Shown: positions 52,705 through 62,093 of the stretch, piece after piece | How the letters are laid out: every line of letters starts with the position of its first letter | Numbering within the stretch: position 1 is the stretch's first letter | Assembly (NCBI GenBank): GCA_037623315.1 | Contig: JBBJJH010000004.1 | Location: 91,303-155,302 of the forward strand | Direction: 5' to 3' | From: Halanaerobiaceae bacterium ANBcell28 | Lineage (GTDB): Bacteria > Bacillota > Halanaerobiia > Halanaerobiales > DTU029 | Length of the DNA stretch: 64,000 nucleotides | The notes under the pieces: generated by a model | Database searches by the model: none | What the model was told of the DNA's origin: nothing | Seen by the model: only the letters and a program-made list of their open reading frames with translations | Position numbers and translations under genes: made by a program

Positions 52705-53916
52705 ATGGAGAAAAACATTTTTACAATTACAGATATAACTAAATATATAAAGAGACTATTGACTAATGATACAATATTGAGTGATTTTTGGCTTACAGGT
52801 GAAATTTCTAATTTTCATCATCATGGTTCAGGACATATGTATTTTACATTAAAAGATGAGAATTCATGTATTTCATCTATTATGTTTAGAGGTCATAATA
52901 GTCGCTTAAAATATGAAGTAGAAAATGGAATGAAAGTAATCGCCCATGGTTATATAAGTATATATGAGCCAAGGGGTACATATCAATTATATATCGATCA
53001 ACTTGAACCAGCTGGTAAAGGGGCTTTATATCTGGCTTATGAACAATTGAAAATGAAGTTAGAAAAGGAAGGCTTATTTGATGAAAGGCATAAAAAAAAG
53101 ATTCCTGTTTTGCCTAAAAAAATAGGGATTATAACCTCGCCTACTGGTGCTGCTATCAGAGATATCATTTCTGTTGTCAAAAGGAGATTTGATAATGTTT
53201 CTGCGTTAATTGTTCCTTCATTGGTACAGGGGGAAAATGCAAGCGCACAATTAGTACAAGCTATTGATTATTTGAATAAGCGTAATGATATAGACCTTAT
53301 AATTATAAGTAGAGGGGGAGGCTCAATAGAAGATTTATGGCCTTTTAACGAAGAAAATTTAGCTAGAGCAGTCTATAATTCTTCTATACCTATAATTAGT
53401 GGTGTAGGTCATGAAACAGATTTTACTATTGTTGATTTTGTAGCAGATCTAAGAGCTGCAACCCCGTCTGCAGCTGCAGAATTAGCAATTTCTTCACGCA
53501 ATGAATTGGAAAAATATCTAGATAATCTTTACAATAGAATAATTAATAATATTCAATATAAAATAGAGGATAGAAAAAAGAAGCTAGTTAATCTAAGCCA
53601 TAAAAGAGTACTTATGAACCCAGAAGAATTACTGGCAAAAAAGATTCAAAGAATTGATGATCTTAGTAGGAGAATAGAATGGCAAATGGATAAAATATAT
53701 AAGGAATCCAATGAAAAGCTTAGAATCTTAGCAGCGAGAATGGAGAGTTTGAACCCCTTAAAGACATTGGCTCGAGGTTATTCTATAAGTATAAAAAATA
53801 ATAAAACAATTACTGATATAAAAAATGTTAATATTGGTGATCTTCTAGAAACTAAATTGACTAATGGTAAAATATATAGCAAAGTAATAGATGTGGAGGA
53901 GGTTGAAAATGGCTGA
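52705..53916 (+). CDS. xseA: Exonuclease VII large subunit
   Basis: 403 aa from ATG at 52705 (GGGG 7 bases upstream; TTG at 52699 also in frame). N-terminal OB-fold (~17-95) with LTGEISNFHHHGSGHMYFTL, a catalytic domain with IGIITSPTGAAIRDII (~138-153) and SRGGGSIEDLWPFNEE (~197-212), and a C-terminal coiled coil (~260-350) ending in NPLKTLARGYSI. Degrades single-stranded DNA with XseB. Overlaps xseB by 8 bases. Confidence 0.96.
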   Translation: MEKNIFTITDITKYIKRLLTNDTILSDFWLTGEISNFHHHGSGHMYFTLKDENSCISSIMFRGHNSRLKYEVENGMKVIAHGYISIYEPRGTYQLYIDQLEPAGKGALYLAYEQLKMKLEKEGLFDERHKKKIPVLPKKIGIITSPTGAAIRDIISVVKRRFDNVSALIVPSLVQGENASAQLVQAIDYLNKRNDIDLIIISRGGGSIEDLWPFNEENLARAVYNSSIPIISGVGHETDFTIVDFVADLRAATPSAAAELAISSRNELEKYLDNLYNRIINNIQYKIEDRKKKLVNLSHKRVLMNPEELLAKKIQRIDDLSRRIEWQMDKIYKESNEKLRILAARMESLNPLKTLARGYSISIKNNKTITDIKNVNIGDLLETKLTNGKIYSKVIDVEEVENG

Positions 53917-54151
53917 TTCGGAAATGAAATTTGAAAAAGCTGTAGAGGATTTAGAAAAAATAGTAGAAGAACTAGAAGATGGTGGTTTAGCTTTAGATAA
54001 ATCATTAGATAAGTTTACAGAAGGAATTAAGCTTATTAAATACTGTAATCAAGAACTTAATAAAGCAGAAAAAAAGATAGAAATGGTGGTAAGTGAGGAT
54101 GGTAGTTATTCTGAAACTATCCCCTTTGAAGATAAGGAGGAGAAAGATTGA
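53909..54151 (+). CDS. xseB: Exonuclease VII small subunit
   Basis: 80 aa from ATG at 53909, behind GGAGGAGG. Two-helix protein with FEKAVEDLEKIVEELEDGGL and the LDKSLDKFTEGIKLI segment, the XseB signature. Overlaps xseA at the start and ispA at the end (TTGA). Confidence 0.95.
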   Translation: MADSEMKFEKAVEDLEKIVEELEDGGLALDKSLDKFTEGIKLIKYCNQELNKAEKKIEMVVSEDGSYSETIPFEDKEEKD

Positions 54152-55032
54152 AAGATATCAAAAAAAAATTAAAAGCTTATGCATTGGAAGCTGATGAAGT
54201 ATTAGAAAGTTTATTTAAAGATGAAGAGGAATATATTGCCAAAACACTTATTTCCTCAATGAAATATACTCTTTTTTCAGGAGGAAAAAGACTAAGACCT
54301 ATATTAACTAGAATGGTTGCAGAAATGTTGGATGCTAATATGGAAAGTGCTTTACAGCTTGGAGCAGCAATTGAAATGATTCATACTTATTCACTGATTC
54401 ATGATGATTTGCCCAGTATGGATGATGACAAGTATAGGAGGGGGAAAGAAACTAACCATCGAGTTTATGGCCCAGGGATAGCTATTTTGGCTGGTGATGG
54501 CCTACTAACATATGCTTTCAATGTTTTAAGTAAACTGCCTTTGGCTGCTGATAAAATCATTAAAATAATTGAATTAGTAAGTGAAGGTGCTGGAATTGAA
54601 GGAATGGTAGGAGGACAGGTTCTTGATTTAGAGGCAGAAAATAAAGCAATAAGCTTAGAAGAAATGAAAGCAATACACAGAGCTAAAACTGGTGCATTAT
54701 TTAGAACATCTATTTTAGCTGCTGCATATTGTGGAGAAACAAGTAAAAAAGAAATAGAAGCATTGGAAATATATGCCGAGAATTTAGGGCTGACATTTCA
54801 GATTACAGATGATATACTAGACGTTATTGGCAATGAAGAAAAATTAGGAAAGAAGACTGGTAGTGATGAAAAGTTAGATAAATCAACTTATCCTAAATTG
54901 TTGGGATTAGAAGGTGCTAAAAAAGAGGCAAGAAAAAATGCTGAATTAGCTAAAGAAGCAATAGACATATTTGACAGCGAGTCACAAGATTTAAAAGATT
55001 TAATTGATTTTATTCTTAGTAGACAATCATAA
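54148..55032 (+). CDS. ispA: Farnesyl/geranylgeranyl diphosphate synthase
   Basis: 294 aa from TTG at 54148 behind AAGGAGGAG. First Asp-rich motif HDDLPSMDDD (~90-99) followed by RRGKETNHRVYG, second motif FQITDDILDVIG (~217-228), and the GGKRLRP (~45-51) and GGQVLDLEAE segments. Condenses IPP with allylic diphosphates to C15 or C20 products for quinones and undecaprenyl lipids. Immediately upstream of the OLE RNA gene, the classic arrangement. Confidence 0.95.
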   Translation: MKDIKKKLKAYALEADEVLESLFKDEEEYIAKTLISSMKYTLFSGGKRLRPILTRMVAEMLDANMESALQLGAAIEMIHTYSLIHDDLPSMDDDKYRRGKETNHRVYGPGIAILAGDGLLTYAFNVLSKLPLAADKIIKIIELVSEGAGIEGMVGGQVLDLEAENKAISLEEMKAIHRAKTGALFRTSILAAAYCGETSKKEIEALEIYAENLGLTFQITDDILDVIGNEEKLGKKTGSDEKLDKSTYPKLLGLEGAKKEARKNAELAKEAIDIFDSESQDLKDLIDFILSRQS

Positions 55033-55060
55033 TTGAAACTTATATTATATGTGTTATAAT
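55033..55060 (+). promoter_or_regulatory. Possible promoter for the OLE RNA
   Basis: TTGAAA (55033-55038), 16-base spacer, TATAAT (55055-55060), directly after the ispA stop and about 19 bases before the first base of the terminal stem. Would allow OLE RNA to be made separately from the operon transcript. Operon read-through with processing is the alternative. Confidence 0.55.
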
Positions 55061-55078
55061 ATATATATATTATTTGGT

Positions 55079-55651
55079 GTTTATGGATGGTGCAGTATTC
55101 TAGTCAATACACTATTTTTGAAGACGGGCCTAAAAATCCGTTGAGGGCACATCGATGAAGTTCCTGGTATTTGCTGCTGACGCCCAGTCGGGGGCTTTTG
55201 CTGGGAGTTAAGGGTTAGGGGCGATCCACAATGGCATGTGGGCGTAGACCCCTTTCCCGTGGAGGTCTGAGCTTTAATGGAAAAGTTCAGTGAACCTGTA
55301 TCTGTTGAAAGATGGGTGCAGTGTAGCCTGCTTTGAGTGATAGTGGGGGACAGTAATTGTATATAAAACATCTAGGATCCAGATGTGTTATATTCTTATT
55401 TATTGGAAACCATTATTGCAAAAGAAGCTAGAAAATAGAATAGTATTGTTAAGGAAAACTTCTAGACTGCTGACATTGTCTAATATAACAGGGATTAAAG
55501 TGCGGTCTGAGTGGTGATTCAGTTCTGTTAAGGGTGACCGACAGCCGAAGTATTAAAGGGAAACCGCCAGTCTGGTAACAACTGGTTATTTCGGGGGAAA
55601 ACCTACTGGACCTAAGCCGCAGCGTTTATCTGTTATATACCATCCATAAAC
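55079..55651 (+). ncRNA. ole: OLE RNA (ornate, large, extremophilic)
   Basis: A 573-base, GC-richer region without any convincing protein frame in an otherwise A/T-rich genome. Its ends pair exactly: GTTTATGGATGGT (55079-55091) with ACCATCCATAAAC (55639-55651), 13 bp. Many internal hairpins are visible, e.g. CCCGTGG and GGGGGC-rich arms around 55190-55270. The location between ispA and dxs, with the OLE-associated membrane protein gene directly behind it, is diagnostic: OLE RNAs occur in this isoprenoid operon in anaerobic or extremophilic Firmicutes. In Bacillus halodurans the RNA forms a membrane complex linked to cold and short-chain alcohol tolerance. Exact 5' and 3' ends are inferred from the stem. 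Confidence 0.93.
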
Positions 55652-55710
55652 TAAGATTATTTTAATAATAGTTTATCCAAATTTAATAAATTGTAATCTT
55701 ACAAATAAGG

Positions 55711-56280
55711 GTGATTTTTATATTAATAAAAAATCTTAAAGCTAGTTTACTTATTACTCTCATTACATTTTTAATTGCTATTTTGGTTACACTAATTTCA
55801 CAGACAACTGTAGAATATGTTGCTCTATTACCTGCTGTTTTAATTTTACTAATAGTGATTTTTGTAGGAATAATATCTGATATGGTGGGTGTAGCTGCTA
55901 CAGTGGCTAAAAGAGAAACTTTTAATGCTAAGGCAGCTAAAAAAGTTTTTGGAGCTAGTAATACACTCTTTTTATTAAACCATTCTGAGAGGGTAGCTAG
56001 TTTGATGTGTGATATAGTTGGCGATATTTGTGGAACCGTGAGTGGCGCTATTGGAATTGTTATTGTTTTAAGGATAGTTAATTCCTGGGGTGGTTCACAA
56101 ACAGTAATTAATTTGCTCATTATTGCTATGGTATCTGCATTAACAGTAGGAGGCAAAGCTTTTTTTAAGACATACGGAATTAGGAAAGCAGACGAGATTA
56201 TATTTTTTGTTGGAAGAATATTGGCAAGTTTTCAATATATCGCTAGAACAATCGGTTCAAACTTACGAGGTGAAAAATAA
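55711..56280 (+). CDS. oapA: OLE-associated membrane protein OapA
   Basis: About 185-189 aa. Four hydrophobic helices (~11-30, ~37-56, ~98-122, ~131-150) and a basic, Arg/Lys-containing mid-loop (TVAKRETFNAKAAKKVFG). A D-x3-D motif, DIVGD, occurs at ~101-105, a feature reported as functionally important for OapA. It binds OLE RNA and localises it to the membrane. The start is unclear: GTG at 55711 overlaps the extended Shine-Dalgarno word AAGGGTGAT; no ATG or TTG follows in frame near it, and ATA at 55720 or 55726 (giving MKNLKAS) is a non-canonical option. Its stop overlaps the dxs ATG (TAATG). Confidence 0.93.
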   Translation: MIFILIKNLKASLLITLITFLIAILVTLISQTTVEYVALLPAVLILLIVIFVGIISDMVGVAATVAKRETFNAKAAKKVFGASNTLFLLNHSERVASLMCDIVGDICGTVSGAIGIVIVLRIVNSWGGSQTVINLLIIAMVSALTVGGKAFFKTYGIRKADEIIFFVGRILASFQYIARTIGSNLRGEK

Positions 56281-58190
56281 TGGGAAGTTTATTGGATAAA
56301 ATCAATTCTCCAGGAGATTTAAAATCTTTAAATATTGATCAGTTGAACATATTAGCAGAAGAATTAAGAAATTTTATAATTTATACAGTGTCAGATACAG
56401 GAGGACATCTAGCATCAAACCTAGGTGTCGTAGAGTTAACTATTGCAATGCATTACCATTTAAACAGCCCTAAAGATAAAATTATATGGGATGTGGGACA
56501 CCAATCATATCCCCATAAAATACTAACTGGACGTAGGGAACAGTTTGATACAATTAGACAGTACAAAGGTTTAAGCGGATATCCTAAAAGTCAAGAAAGT
56601 ATTCATGATATTATAGAAACAGGTCATAGTAGTACTTCGATTTCTGCGGCATTAGGTCTTGCACTAGCTAGAGATTTGAAAAAAAGAAATGACCGTATTT
56701 ATGCGGTAATTGGTGATGGTGCTTTAACTGCAGGTATGGCTTTTGAAGCTTTAAATCATGCAGGTCATCTAGGTACTAATCTAACTGTAATCCTTAATGA
56801 TAACGGTATGTCTATAGCTCCAAATGTTGGTGCTTTATCTCATTATCTATCAAATATTAGGATAGATCCTCGGGTACATAAAATGAAAGAAGATCTTGAA
56901 TTTATAATCAGTAAAATACCTAAAATTGGATCAACAGTATCAAATAGTGTAGAACGAATTAAAGATGGTCTTAAATATATGTTTCTTTCAGGGATACTTT
57001 TTGAGGAAATGGGATTTACTTATATTGGACCACTAAATGGTCATAACACTGATGAATTAATAAATAATTTTAAAAAAGCTGATTTAGTAGAAGGACCAGT
57101 TTTAATCCATGTTAATACAAAGAAAGGTAAAGGATATAAACCTGCAGAAAATCAACCTTCTAAATTTCACGGTGTAAGTCCATTTCAAATAGCTAATGGA
57201 GAAAGTAAAGCCGAAAAGAAAAAATTAACATATAGCCAAATCTTTGGCAAGACAATGAATAAAATTGCAAAAGATGATGAAGATTTACTTGGAATTACTG
57301 CAGCAATGCCAGTGGGAACTGGTTTGGATATATTTCGAGATCAGTATCAAGAAAGATTTTTTGATGTTGGTATAGCAGAACAACATGCAGTTACTTTAGC
57401 AAGTGGATTAGCAAAAGGTGGTAAAAAACCTGTAGTTGCTTTATACTCATCCTTCTTACAAAGAGCATATGATCAAGTAATTCATGATCTATGTATTCCA
57501 AATCTACCTGTTACTATAGCAATAGATCGGAGTGGATTGGTAGGAAGTGATGGTGAAACACATCAAGGAACTTATGATCTTTCGTTTTTAAGAATTGTAC
57601 CTAATATGACAATAATGGCTCCTCGGGATGAGAATCTATTACAACATATGTTATATACAGCAGTAAATTTAAATAGTCCTGCTGCAATAAGGTATCCTAG
57701 AGGTGAGATAATTGGTGTTGATATGGATACTAATCTTAAGAACTTAGCATTAGGTAAAGCAGAGCAATTAAGGGATGGTAAAGATTTATTGATTATTGCA
57801 GTTGGCTCAACTGTATATCCGTCTTTAGAAGCTGCTAATCTTTTAAGTAAACAGGGTATAGAAGCAACAGTTATTGATATAAGATTTATTAAACCATTAG
57901 ACAAAGAATTAATTCTAGAAAAGGTAAATGAAATTTCTAATATAATAGTTGTAGAAGAACAAGCCTTAATGGGTGGATTAGGTAGTGCTGTACTAGAACT
58001 TTTGAGTGATAATTGTATTAATGATTTAAACTTTAAAAGGATAGGAATTCCTGATGTGTTTGTAGAACATGGTTCTCAAAGTAAAATGCGATCTATCTAT
58101 AACTTAGATAGCAGTGGCATATTTCAAGAGGCGTTAGAATTAATGAGTAGAAAGGCGGAAGTATCAAAATGGCCTCGAAAAAACGCTTAG
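56280..58190 (+). CDS. dxs: 1-deoxy-D-xylulose-5-phosphate synthase
   Basis: 636 aa. TPP enzyme: GGHLASNLGVVELT (~41-54), WDVGHQSYPHKILTGR (~70-85), TPP-binding GDGALTAGMAFEALNHAG (~144-161) with the paired Asn in ILNDNGMSI, and the transketolase central domain with FFDVGIAEQHAVTLASG (~360-376). First step of the MEP pathway to IPP, feeding IspA upstream. AGGTGAAAAATA precedes the ATG. Overlaps tlyA by 22 bases. Confidence 0.97.
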   Translation: MGSLLDKINSPGDLKSLNIDQLNILAEELRNFIIYTVSDTGGHLASNLGVVELTIAMHYHLNSPKDKIIWDVGHQSYPHKILTGRREQFDTIRQYKGLSGYPKSQESIHDIIETGHSSTSISAALGLALARDLKKRNDRIYAVIGDGALTAGMAFEALNHAGHLGTNLTVILNDNGMSIAPNVGALSHYLSNIRIDPRVHKMKEDLEFIISKIPKIGSTVSNSVERIKDGLKYMFLSGILFEEMGFTYIGPLNGHNTDELINNFKKADLVEGPVLIHVNTKKGKGYKPAENQPSKFHGVSPFQIANGESKAEKKKLTYSQIFGKTMNKIAKDDEDLLGITAAMPVGTGLDIFRDQYQERFFDVGIAEQHAVTLASGLAKGGKKPVVALYSSFLQRAYDQVIHDLCIPNLPVTIAIDRSGLVGSDGETHQGTYDLSFLRIVPNMTIMAPRDENLLQHMLYTAVNLNSPAAIRYPRGEIIGVDMDTNLKNLALGKAEQLRDGKDLLIIAVGSTVYPSLEAANLLSKQGIEATVIDIRFIKPLDKELILEKVNEISNIIVVEEQALMGGLGSAVLELLSDNCINDLNFKRIGIPDVFVEHGSQSKMRSIYNLDSSGIFQEALELMSRKAEVSKWPRKNA

Positions 58191-59020
58191 ATTCATTAGT
58201 AGTTGAAAGAGGATTTTTTGAAAACCGAAGCCAAGCTAAAAGAGCAATAATGGCCGGGATGATAATCGTAGATGGTCAATTAGTAGATAAGGCAGGAACT
58301 CAAGTAAAAACAGATGTTAAGATTGGCCTAAAAGGAGAAATAAGCCCTTACGTAAGTAGGGGAGGTTTGAAATTAGAGAAGGCTTTAAAAGTTTTTGCTC
58401 TCAATCCTGAGAATAAAGAAGCAATTGATATTGGAGCTTCCACAGGAGGTTTTACTGATTGTTTATTACAAAACGGAGCATCTAAAGTATATGCGATTGA
58501 TGTAGGGTATGGACAATTAGCCTGGAAACTAAGACAGGATAAACGGGTGGAAGTAATTGAAAGAACTAATTTTCGTTACTTAAGTAAAGAACAATTAGCA
58601 GTTGAGGTTCCTGTCATAGTTACTGATGTTTCCTTTATTTCTTTGAGATTAATAATTCCAGCTGCATTAAAATTTTTAGATGATGATGGAGATATAATAG
58701 CTCTTATTAAGCCCCAGTTTGAAGCTGGGCCTGATAGAGTAGGTAAAAATGGTCTAGTTAGGGATAAGAATGTCCATATGGATGTGATTCTGGAACTTAT
58801 GGATTTTTTTAAAGAAATTAATTTGAAAGTACTTGGACTTAATTTTTCTCCTATAATGGGTGCAAATAGTAAAAATATTGAGTTTTTAGTTCATCTAAAA
58901 AAAGCTTTAGACCATGATGAAGACTTTATAACTCTTTATGGTCATTCAAACAATCATGATATAAGTGATTATGTGAAGAATCTAGTTGAAGAAGCTCATA
59001 ATAGCTTGGAGAGGAGTTGA
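58169..59020 (+). CDS. tlyA: TlyA-family rRNA 2'-O-methyltransferase
   Basis: 283 aa; historically annotated as hemolysin A. N-terminal S4 RNA-binding domain (~4-65, RLDSLVVERGFFENRSQAK) and an FtsJ/RrmJ-like SAM domain with DIGASTGGFTDCLL (~87-100) and VTDVSFISLRLIIPA (~150-164). In mycobacteria TlyA methylates 16S and 23S rRNA. Conserved neighbour of dxs and nadK in Clostridia. GGCGG ribosome site. Confidence 0.93.
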   Translation: MASKKRLDSLVVERGFFENRSQAKRAIMAGMIIVDGQLVDKAGTQVKTDVKIGLKGEISPYVSRGGLKLEKALKVFALNPENKEAIDIGASTGGFTDCLLQNGASKVYAIDVGYGQLAWKLRQDKRVEVIERTNFRYLSKEQLAVEVPVIVTDVSFISLRLIIPAALKFLDDDGDIIALIKPQFEAGPDRVGKNGLVRDKNVHMDVILELMDFFKEINLKVLGLNFSPIMGANSKNIEFLVHLKKALDHDEDFITLYGHSNNHDISDYVKNLVEEAHNSLERS

Positions 59021-59024
59021 TTTT

Positions 59025-59876
59025 ATTCCTGCTATAGCATTAGTAATAAATACACAAAAAGATAAAGCTTTTAAACTTGCTGAAAAAGTTATAAAATGGC
59101 TCATAAGCAGAGAAATGACTTTTTATATTGAAAAGCAATCTGCTAAATATATGAATTATGAAAAAGGATATTCTTATAGAGATTTAAAAGATAAGGCTGA
59201 CATTGTAATTGTAATTGGTGGTGATGGTACTTTTTTACATACTGCTCATTATTTTTTTGGAACCTCTATTCCATTATTAGGGATTAATATTGGAAGATTA
59301 GGTTTTTTAACAGAAATTGAAACAGATGAGATTGAGCTAGCATTGGAAAGTTTAAAATCTGGGAATTATAATATAGAAAAGAGAATGATTTTAGAAGCTA
59401 AAGTAATTAATAATAAAAAAGTAGTTTATCATAATTTTGCCCTTAATGATTTTGTTATACATAGAAGTGAACATGCTCGTCTAGTTTCAATAAATCTATT
59501 TATAAATAATGAAACTATTAGTTCTTATAGAGCAGACGGTATCATAATTGCTACCCCAACAGGTTCAACTGCTTATTCATTATCTGCAGGAGGCCCAATT
59601 ATTAATCCATCCATAAGGACTATGATTATTACACCTATATGTCCTCATAACTTGTATATAAGACCTATGTTAATCTCAGACCAAGAAAACATAACACTAA
59701 AGGTTGATGGTGACTATAGTATGAGTTTTACTGCTGATGGATCTTATGATTATGCTATTAAACCTGGTGATGATATATATATAAATGTTGCAAAAAATGA
59801 ATTGTGCGTTGTTAAACTTCCAGGGAAGACCTTTTATTCAATTTTGCATGAAAAAATGAAAGTAGGTCTAGTTTGA
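59025..59876 (+). CDS. nadK: NAD kinase, probable AUU start
   Basis: 283 aa. ATP-NAD kinase motifs: IVIGGDGTFLHTAHYF (~61-76) with GGDG, LLGINIGRLGFLTEIE (~83-98), and TPTGSTAYSLSAGGPII (~177-193). Makes NADP from NAD. Start: the family N-terminus (PAIALVINTQKDKA) begins right after ATT at 59025, which lies 8 bases after the strong site GGAGAGGAG (59008-59016). The only standard start in frame upstream is TTG at 58986 inside tlyA, with no ribosome site and a non-conserved 13-residue extension. AUU initiation is therefore proposed. Confidence 0.93.
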   Translation: MPAIALVINTQKDKAFKLAEKVIKWLISREMTFYIEKQSAKYMNYEKGYSYRDLKDKADIVIVIGGDGTFLHTAHYFFGTSIPLLGINIGRLGFLTEIETDEIELALESLKSGNYNIEKRMILEAKVINNKKVVYHNFALNDFVIHRSEHARLVSINLFINNETISSYRADGIIIATPTGSTAYSLSAGGPIINPSIRTMIITPICPHNLYIRPMLISDQENITLKVDGDYSMSFTADGSYDYAIKPGDDIYINVAKNELCVVKLPGKTFYSILHEKMKVGLV

Positions 59877-59889
59877 AAGGAGATCAATG

Positions 59890-60339
59890 ATGAAAAGTAA
59901 ACGACACTTAAAAATAATAGATATCATTAAATCAGAAGAAGTAGGAACACAAGAAGAATTGGTAGATAGACTAAGAAGTAGTGGTATTGATGTTACACAG
60001 GCAACTATCTCTAGAGATATAAAGAAATTAGGCTTAATAAAGGTGCCTGATGGATATGGTGCTTATAAATATTCATTGCCTAGTGAACGTAAACAAACAG
60101 ATATACATAGTTGGCTAAAGAGAATGTTCAGAGATTTTGTAGTAAATATGGATTATAGCGAAAATATTATTGTTTTAAATACCTTACCAGGTACTGCTAA
60201 TGGACTTGGTTCAGCAATTGATAATATAGAGTGGGATGAAATTATAGGCTCTGTAGCTGGTGATGATACTTTACTCTTAATAATTAAACCAAAAGAAAAA
60301 ACAAAAATATTGTACGAAAGATTAGAAGGATTTATATAA
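59890..60339 (+). CDS. argR: Arginine repressor ArgR/AhrC family
   Basis: 149 aa from ATG at 59890 (7 bases after AAAGGAG; ATG at 59887 also possible). Winged-helix domain (~1-70) with TQEELVDRLRSSGIDVTQAT and SRDIKKLGLIK, and the C-terminal hexamerisation/arginine-binding domain with NTLPGTANGLGSAID and GSVAGDDTLLLI. Position between nadK and recN is the usual one in Firmicutes. Confidence 0.95.
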   Translation: MKSKRHLKIIDIIKSEEVGTQEELVDRLRSSGIDVTQATISRDIKKLGLIKVPDGYGAYKYSLPSERKQTDIHSWLKRMFRDFVVNMDYSENIIVLNTLPGTANGLGSAIDNIEWDEIIGSVAGDDTLLLIIKPKEKTKILYERLEGFI

Positions 60340-60395
60340 GTGAATAAAAATTAAGAATAAATAGGCTTTCTAAAAGTTGGAGGAGGTTCATACTT

Positions 60396-62093
60396 ATGTT
60401 AGTTGATCTTATTGTTAAAAATTTTGCTTTAATTGATGAATTAGAGATTCATTTTAGCGAAGGGTTAAATGTTTTAACAGGAGAAACTGGTGCAGGAAAA
60501 TCTATAGTTATTGGGGCTTTGGAAATACTATTAGGTGCCAGGGCATCAATTGATTTAATACGAAAAGGGAAAGAAAAAGCTTATATTGAAGCTGCTTTTG
60601 AATCAAATAAAATTGATATAATTAATGATTATTTGCATAGTGTAGGAATAGAGCCAGATCCTCAATTACTTCTATTATCCAGAGAAATCAGAAGAAATGG
60701 AAATAATAGAAATAGGATAAATGGACAACTTGCAACAGCAGGAATGATTAAAGACATAAGTAAGTATTTGGTGGATATTCATGGGCAACATGAACATCAG
60801 CGATTGTTAGATTCAAATTCTCAATTGAATTTATTAGATGAATTTATAGCATTTGAAGAATTGGGAATACTTGATACTGTGCGTCAAAATTATATGAAAA
60901 TTAGTAAAATAGACGAAGAATTATCTAAAATAGATATTGATGAAGCTGAAAAAGCAAGAACTATTGATCTCTTAGAGTTTCAATTAAATGAAATAGAAAG
61001 TGCAGCATTAAAAGATAATGAAATTGAAGATCTAGATCGCCAGTTTAAAATGATGGCGAATATGGAAGAAATCTATGCTAGTGTTGGGGAGATACAGAAT
61101 AAACTTCAAGCAGATGCTTATAATGAATCATCAGTTTTGCAAAACATTACAAAATTCATGAAAAATCTAAATGAAATTCAGGACTATGATGATGAATTAA
61201 AAGAATTTTACGATCAGTTTTGTGATATTTATTATCAATTGGAGGATATTTCATTTAGAATTACTTCATATCATGAGAACTTAGAGTTTGACCAAAATAA
61301 ATTAGGTGAAATAGAAAATAGATTAGCAATTATAGCATCATTACAGAGAAAATATGGGCAAAGTGTTGAGGAAATCAAAAAATATCAAATAGAAATAGAA
61401 GAAAGATTAAATGATTTTTTAATACAGGACCAGAAAATTGAGGATTTGACAAAAGAAAAGGAAAAATTCTTTGATATATATATGGCTAATGCTGAAAAAC
61501 TATCGAAAATTCGTCATAATAAAGCTTTAGAATTAGAAAAAATGATTTCTCAGGAATTAAGTGATCTTGGTATGGAGAATACTATATTTAAGATTAATTT
61601 TAGCGAAAAAAAAGCAAGTAAAGATGGTATTGATAAAATTGAATTTATGATAGCACCAAATGTTGGAGAAGATTTAAAACCACTTTCTAAGATTGCTTCA
61701 GGTGGTGAACTTTCAAGAATAATGCTTGCGTTGAAGACTATAATAGCACATCTTGATCAAGTAGACACATTGGTATTTGATGAAGTAGATGCTGGTGTAG
61801 GAGGAAAAATAGCTCAGATGATGGCTGAAAAATTAGCTATTATTAGTAAGAGAAGACAGGTTTTATGTATTACCCATTTAGCTCAAATTGCAAGTATGGG
61901 AGATAATCATTTCTTTATTTCTAAAGAAGTTGGAGAGGAAAGAACAAGTACAAAAATTAGCAAACTTAATAAGGAAGAAAGAATGGAAGAAATAGCAAGA
62001 ATGCTTGGAGGTATTGAGGAAAGTGATACAACATTAAAACACGCTGAGGAAATGTATGAATTTAATAAGCGAAAAAAAGTAGAATTAATATAA
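60396..62093 (+). CDS. recN: DNA repair protein RecN
   Basis: 565 aa SMC-like ATPase. Walker A LTGETGAGKSIVIGALE (~29-45), a long coiled coil (~150-380), ABC signature ASGGELSRIMLALK (~431-444) and Walker B LVFDEVDAGVGGKIAQMM (~458-475). Acts at DNA double-strand breaks. GGAGGAGG ribosome site before ATG at 60396. Confidence 0.97.
   Translation: MLVDLIVKNFALIDELEIHFSEGLNVLTGETGAGKSIVIGALEILLGARASIDLIRKGKEKAYIEAAFESNKIDIINDYLHSVGIEPDPQLLLLSREIRRNGNNRNRINGQLATAGMIKDISKYLVDIHGQHEHQRLLDSNSQLNLLDEFIAFEELGILDTVRQNYMKISKIDEELSKIDIDEAEKARTIDLLEFQLNEIESAALKDNEIEDLDRQFKMMANMEEIYASVGEIQNKLQADAYNESSVLQNITKFMKNLNEIQDYDDELKEFYDQFCDIYYQLEDISFRITSYHENLEFDQNKLGEIENRLAIIASLQRKYGQSVEEIKKYQIEIEERLNDFLIQDQKIEDLTKEKEKFFDIYMANAEKLSKIRHNKALELEKMISQELSDLGMENTIFKINFSEKKASKDGIDKIEFMIAPNVGEDLKPLSKIASGGELSRIMLALKTIIAHLDQVDTLVFDEVDAGVGGKIAQMMAEKLAIISKRRQVLCITHLAQIASMGDNHFFISKEVGEERTSTKISKLNKEERMEEIARMLGGIEESDTTLKHAEEMYEFNKRKKVELI

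Noticed and set aside
55081..55371. Minus-strand frame of 96 codons inside the OLE RNA gene
   Set aside because: No family similarity or ribosome site; the region is explained by the structured RNA.
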